From contig NZ_JAFWOM010000099.1 of the NCBI RefSeq assembly GCF_017545445.1, forward strand, positions 1 to 33,906: a stretch of 33,906 bases of DNA, given 5' to 3'. A program made the translations under genes and the position numbers. The notes beneath the pieces were generated by a model that was not told the DNA's origin, searched no databases, and worked only from the letters and a program-made list of their open reading frames with translations. How positions within the stretch are numbered: position 1 is the first letter of the stretch; each line of letters opens with the position of its first letter. Below, piece after piece: positions 31,024 through 33,906 of the stretch. Source of the stretch: Fibrobacter sp. (GTDB lineage Bacteria > Fibrobacterota > Fibrobacteria > Fibrobacterales > Fibrobacteraceae).

Positions 31024-32835
31024 CTAATCCTTCAAGCAACGAACATAAAAACCATCAGCCTTATAGGAGCCAACCAGGCGTGCACCATCATCCTCATAAA
31101 CTAAATACAAGCTATAAGCACCATTGCTATCATTTTCAGAGGCGCTCCAGAATTTGGTATCGAAACCAATGCTGAAAAGGTCTTTGCCAATTTTGTAGCC
31201 AGCAGGAATCGCAGAGAAGCCAAACGTATCCATACCATTGCCACCAAGATTCCAGCCAGTCTGCGACTTGAGAATCTTGCCTGCCGTTGAATCATCACCG
31301 ACTTTGGTTATCAGAATTTTCCATTCAGTTTGCGTCGGCAGATGCCATCCGTCAGGGCAAATGCCCTGCACCTTCGCTGGAATCGTACAGGTTTTGCCGA
31401 AACCGCAGTCTACGCCGTTGCCACCATCGTTTAACATAACAGAGTCAATTGCCGCCGCCCAGGAGTAAAAGCGACCCACCACGGCACAGTTTTTCGGTTC
31501 GTTTTCAGAGCACCAGTTGCTTTTCAACAGACTCGGAGTTTTCGTGCTATCGGCGTAGTTCAGGTTTTCGGCCATCCATATTTGGTTGCCAATTTTTACA
31601 GTCTTGTAGACCTTATTATCGCGAGAGTCAGTCATTGTGCCATAGGAAATTTCTGGATTGAAGCGACATTTTTTAGGAACATCCCAACTCCATCTATTAG
31701 TCTCCCCCAAAATCGCAGAACAGCTCTGTTCGCCACTGGCCCCTTTAGGATTGTTTTCTAGACAACGAACAGAATACCCGCGACCCTTATCTTTGCTGCT
31801 CAGATACGCACCGTCATCGTCGGATTCCAAGTCCATAAAGTAACCTTCATAGCGATCATACTCGGCGGCACTCCAGAAACAGGCGTATTTGCCATCACTA
31901 GAGAAACTGCCATGCCTGTTACCTGCAGGAAGTCCAGAAAAACCCATGCCATCAGTACCATTACCACCATCAGCCCAACCCGACTGAGACTTGAGAACCT
32001 TACCGGCCGTTGACCGTCCTCCAACTTCAGTAAACAAGATGTCCCATTCCGCATTCGTCGGCAAGTGCCAGCCATCAGGGCAAATTCCCTGCAAATTCGC
32101 AGGAAGCCTACAAGTCTTGCCGTGACCACATTCCTGCGGGTTGTCGGCATCGGTCGGAAGTTTCACCGAATCAATAGCCGCAGCCCAAGTATAAAGGCGC
32201 CCCGCAACATTACAGTTTTCCTCCTTATTGTCATAGCACCAGTTGCGTTCCAATAAACTCGGAGTTTTCGTACTGTCGGCGTAGTTCAGATTTTCAGCCA
32301 TCCAATTTTGGTCACCAATCTTTATGGTTTTGTAGACCTTCTTGTCTCGACTGTCTGTTATAGTGCCATAGGTAATATCCGAGTTGAATCGCAATTCTTT
32401 AGGGACATCCCAACTCCATCCATCTACCACAGTCCAGTTTTGGTCGATACAGGTGTAGGTAGTTTTTTCATCTTTAATGTAGGCGGTAGCCCTCTTGCGC
32501 TTTTCAGTACAAACAGGCAAATCATCAAACGATTCCCCTATAATGAAGCGATCTGCCAGCGTCCAGTCTCCATCGATGCAAGTATAAGCAGTCTTTTCAT
32601 CTTTTACATAGGCCGTCACACCTTCACGTTTATCTGTACAGACAGGCAACTCTTCAAATGTCGCTACCGTAATGTCGATGCTTTTGGTCTCTTTGGTTGG
32701 TTCAACACCATTGCTTGGACCACTAGAGTTGCTGTCACCACCACAAGCAGCAAGCAAAAGCAAACCAGAAATTGCCATAGCTGTTACGCAGCCACACAAA
32801 GATATTTTTCCACACCAAGAATTCATCAATGACAT
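31024..32835 (-). CDS. FISUMP-domain lipoprotein, two domains
   Basis: A 603-residue lipoprotein: signal peptide, lipobox LAAC (Cys31), a Ser/Gly linker, then two tandem about 40-residue units (58-97 and 102-139: LPVCTDKREGVTAYVKDEKT and LPVCTEKRKRATAYIKDEKT, each followed by YTCIDxxWT). Two full FISUMP domains follow (about 156-360 and 395-602). Each has MAENLNYADSTKTPSLL, a C-x-N/E-C GRLYTWAAAIDSV stretch, GICPDGWHLPT, GFSGLPAGNR or GFSAIPAGYK, FWSA and a closing SVRCLE/YVRCLK. The two FISUMP domains are more alike than those of the gene at 399-1697, pointing to a recent duplication. SD-like AGAG lies before the ATG at 32835. The gene is flanked by long repeats, so it looks like an inserted cassette. 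Confidence 0.93.
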   Translation of the reverse strand: MSLMNSWCGKISLCGCVTAMAISGLLLLAACGGDSNSSGPSNGVEPTKETKSIDITVATFEELPVCTDKREGVTAYVKDEKTAYTCIDGDWTLADRFIIGESFDDLPVCTEKRKRATAYIKDEKTTYTCIDQNWTVVDGWSWDVPKELRFNSDITYGTITDSRDKKVYKTIKIGDQNWMAENLNYADSTKTPSLLERNWCYDNKEENCNVAGRLYTWAAAIDSVKLPTDADNPQECGHGKTCRLPANLQGICPDGWHLPTNAEWDILFTEVGGRSTAGKVLKSQSGWADGGNGTDGMGFSGLPAGNRHGSFSSDGKYACFWSAAEYDRYEGYFMDLESDDDGAYLSSKDKGRGYSVRCLENNPKGASGEQSCSAILGETNRWSWDVPKKCRFNPEISYGTMTDSRDNKVYKTVKIGNQIWMAENLNYADSTKTPSLLKSNWCSENEPKNCAVVGRFYSWAAAIDSVMLNDGGNGVDCGFGKTCTIPAKVQGICPDGWHLPTQTEWKILITKVGDDSTAGKILKSQTGWNLGGNGMDTFGFSAIPAGYKIGKDLFSIGFDTKFWSASENDSNGAYSLYLVYEDDGARLVGSYKADGFYVRCLKD

Positions 32836-32877
32836 AAGACACTCTTATATAAAGATTTTTACAAATATAGTTTATCG

Positions 32878-33034
32878 GCTCTGTCAAGCTTGGCAGTATG
32901 GTCACGATCCTGCTATGGAAATCGGAAATGGCCAAAATAACCTAAATTCTGTAGTGAATAAACAGCTTCGGAGGGGCTTACGAAACTGACTTTTTTTGCT
33001 ATGACAACGGAACCGTATAAAATGACTTGACAGA
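32878..33034. repeat. Repeat unit R2, diverged partial copy
   Basis: It starts with the GCTCTGTCAAGC core (32878-32889), continues TTGGCAGTATGGTCACGATCC in parallel with R1 and R3, shares ATGGCCAAAATAACCTAAA with R3, and ends in CGTATAAAATGACTTGACA (33014-33032), exactly as R3 does. The core's minus strand reads GCTTGACAGAGC and holds a TTGACA upstream of the FISUMP gene. Confidence 0.75.
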
Positions 33035-33057
33035 GCCACAAAAATGGCTCTGTCAAG
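33026..33057. other. 13-bp perfect palindrome between repeat units
   Basis: CTTGACAGAGCCA (33026-33038) is inverted at 33045-33057 around a 6-nt loop. It lies at the junction of R2 and R3 and carries TTGACA on both strands. Could be an operator, a hairpin end of the repeat, or a terminator. Confidence 0.7.
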
Positions 33058-33293
33058 CCTTTCCGTATTGCTGCGTTAAAAATCTTTATTGGCTGTAAAT
33101 TGGCTGCGGTTTCTTGGCGTGCTCTGTCAAGCTTGGCTGTATGTTTGCGAACCTGCTACGGTTATGCTGCGGCGGTCAAAATGGCCAAAATAGCCTAAAA
33201 ACAGCATTTCCGAGGTGAATTTGCAGGTTTCGATGGGCTGACGGATTGGGAAAGTTTTGCTAACCCAGGGTTGGCGTATAAAATGACTTGACA
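33046..33293. repeat. Repeat unit R3, right of the FISUMP gene
   Basis: The first 74 bp (33046-33119) are identical to R1 (30790-30863). GCTCTGTCAAGC cores lie at 33047 and 33121. The unit continues in step with R1 (CTACGGTTATGCTGCGGCGG, TTTCGATGGGCTGACGGATT) and ends in CGTATAAAATGACTTGACA, which supplies the -35 of the ruvA promoter. Confidence 0.88.
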
Positions 33294-33316
33294 TTTCCTT
33301 CAAAAAACTGTATATT
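33288..33316 (+). promoter_or_regulatory. Promoter of ruvA
   Basis: TTGACA (33288-33293), 17-nt spacer, TATATT (33311-33316). It is 47 nt upstream of the ruvA ATG at 33363, which has SD AGGAGA at 33353. The -35 and most of the spacer are duplicated at 30767-30789, without a -10. Confidence 0.75.
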
Positions 33317-33362
33317 TGTGCAGTAGCTCAAAAGTGCACAAAGCAGGCTAATAGGAGAAATC

Positions 33363-33906
33363 ATGATCGAGCGAATCCGTGGCATTTTAGTACAGAAATC
33401 CCCTACATTTGTCATTGTGGAATGTGCGGGCGTTGGTTATGGCATCAACATTTCAGCCTACACGGCGGGAAAGCTCCCCGAAGAAGGGGTCGAGGTTACG
33501 TTACATACGAACCTCGTTGTACGCGAAGATTCCATGACGCTTTTCGGATTCGCCGACACGACCGAGAAAGACCTGTTCCTGATGCTTTTGAGCGTGAACG
33601 GTGTCGGTCCAAAGATGGCCCAACGCATTTTGAGCGGAGTGACTCCGTCCGACCTTTTAAACATGATTGCAAGCGAAAACAAGGCCGCATTGAGCAAAAT
33701 CAAAGGTCTCGGCAAAAAAACTTGCGAGCAGATGACGCTTACGCTCAAGGACAAAGCAGGAACGATGATGCAGTCTCTAGGGAAAGTCGAAGGGAGCGGC
33801 ATCACAAACGTCGGAGCACTGACGGGAGCAAAGCTCGAAGCCGTCCTCGCCCTCCACACGCTCGGCGTAGTGCGCCCGTGTTCAGGGCGTAGTGCGGCGT
33901 GTCCGA
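33363..33906 (+). CDS. ruvA: Holliday junction DNA helicase subunit RuvA (runs off the window)
   Basis: RuvA tetramers bind Holliday junctions and load RuvB for branch migration during recombination repair. Visible parts: domain I MIERIRGILVQKSPTFVIVECAGVGYGINIS and TLFGFADTTEKDLFLMLLSVNGVGPKMAQRIL (helix-hairpin-helix 1), and a second HhH (ALSKIKGLGKKTCEQMTLTLKDK). The start of domain III (KLEAVLALHTLGV, about residues 156-168) follows. After residue 168 the reading frame gives a Cys/Arg-rich tail (VRPCSGRSAACP), while the frame one base on reads CARVQGVVRRV, a better domain III. So the last about 35 bases may contain a frameshift. RuvB is presumably outside the window. Confidence 0.9.
   Translation, partial: MIERIRGILVQKSPTFVIVECAGVGYGINISAYTAGKLPEEGVEVTLHTNLVVREDSMTLFGFADTTEKDLFLMLLSVNGVGPKMAQRILSGVTPSDLLNMIASENKAALSKIKGLGKKTCEQMTLTLKDKAGTMMQSLGKVEGSGITNVGALTGAKLEAVLALHTLGVVRPCSGRSAACP

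Overview
The window looks like a piece of a Fibrobacter chromosome (Fibrobacter succinogenes or a close relative). The main evidence is two lipoproteins built from the FISUMP repeat domain (Fibrobacter succinogenes major paralogous domain), a TIGR02147-type regulator (another Fibrobacter-expanded family), many small lipoproteins with Ser-rich linkers after the lipobox Cys, and a broken gene with a T9SS-like C-terminal sorting domain. All identifications come from reading motifs; no database search was run.

Layout. Positions 1-110 hold the N-terminus of an IS transposase. From 399 to 7477 there is one long leftward transcription unit: a DUF6263-like lipoprotein, a secreted beta-helix-like protein, a 305-aa cytosolic protein, a MotA/ExbB-like channel with a long coiled-coil tail, a MotB/OmpA-like partner and a 222-aa protein, with a FISUMP lipoprotein 40 nt further on. 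Start and stop codons overlap or almost touch throughout the first six genes. This is the strongest candidate for an undescribed system: an ion-driven stator-like complex with dedicated envelope and cytosolic partners. From 7478 to 11747 come repeat-rich DNA, tadA, two small membrane-anchored proteins, an AhbD/NirJ-like radical SAM protein and three tandem small lipoproteins, the middle one frameshifted in its start-codon A-tract.

The rightward genes fabF and a GGDEF diguanylate cyclase follow (11885-14938). Then come a PurO-like IMP cyclohydrolase, a tandem lipoprotein pair, another lipoprotein, and a lipoprotein translationally coupled to a TIGR02147 regulator. Pairs of a 9-bp motif about 71 bp apart lie upstream of both the regulator and the lone lipoprotein. 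A type II restriction-modification pair (C5-cytosine methylase plus a PD-(D/E)xK nuclease, 20473-22766) has a large nested palindrome over the methylase ribosome-binding site. Upstream of it lies an unusual three-arm inverted/direct repeat element. After a small membrane protein and gatB come a large lipoprotein, two rightward membrane proteins, the broken Ig-like/T9SS-type gene, a TPR secreted protein, a second FISUMP lipoprotein embedded in roughly 250-bp repeats, and the start of ruvA, whose promoter is half-duplicated on the far side of the FISUMP cassette.

Intergenic DNA carries several dispersed repeat families: short palindromes ending in GGATGAC-like words, degenerate TTAG/TAGG arrays, and GCTCTGTCAAGC-core units. 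Some of these also lie inside reading frames. No tRNA, rRNA or CRISPR array was seen.
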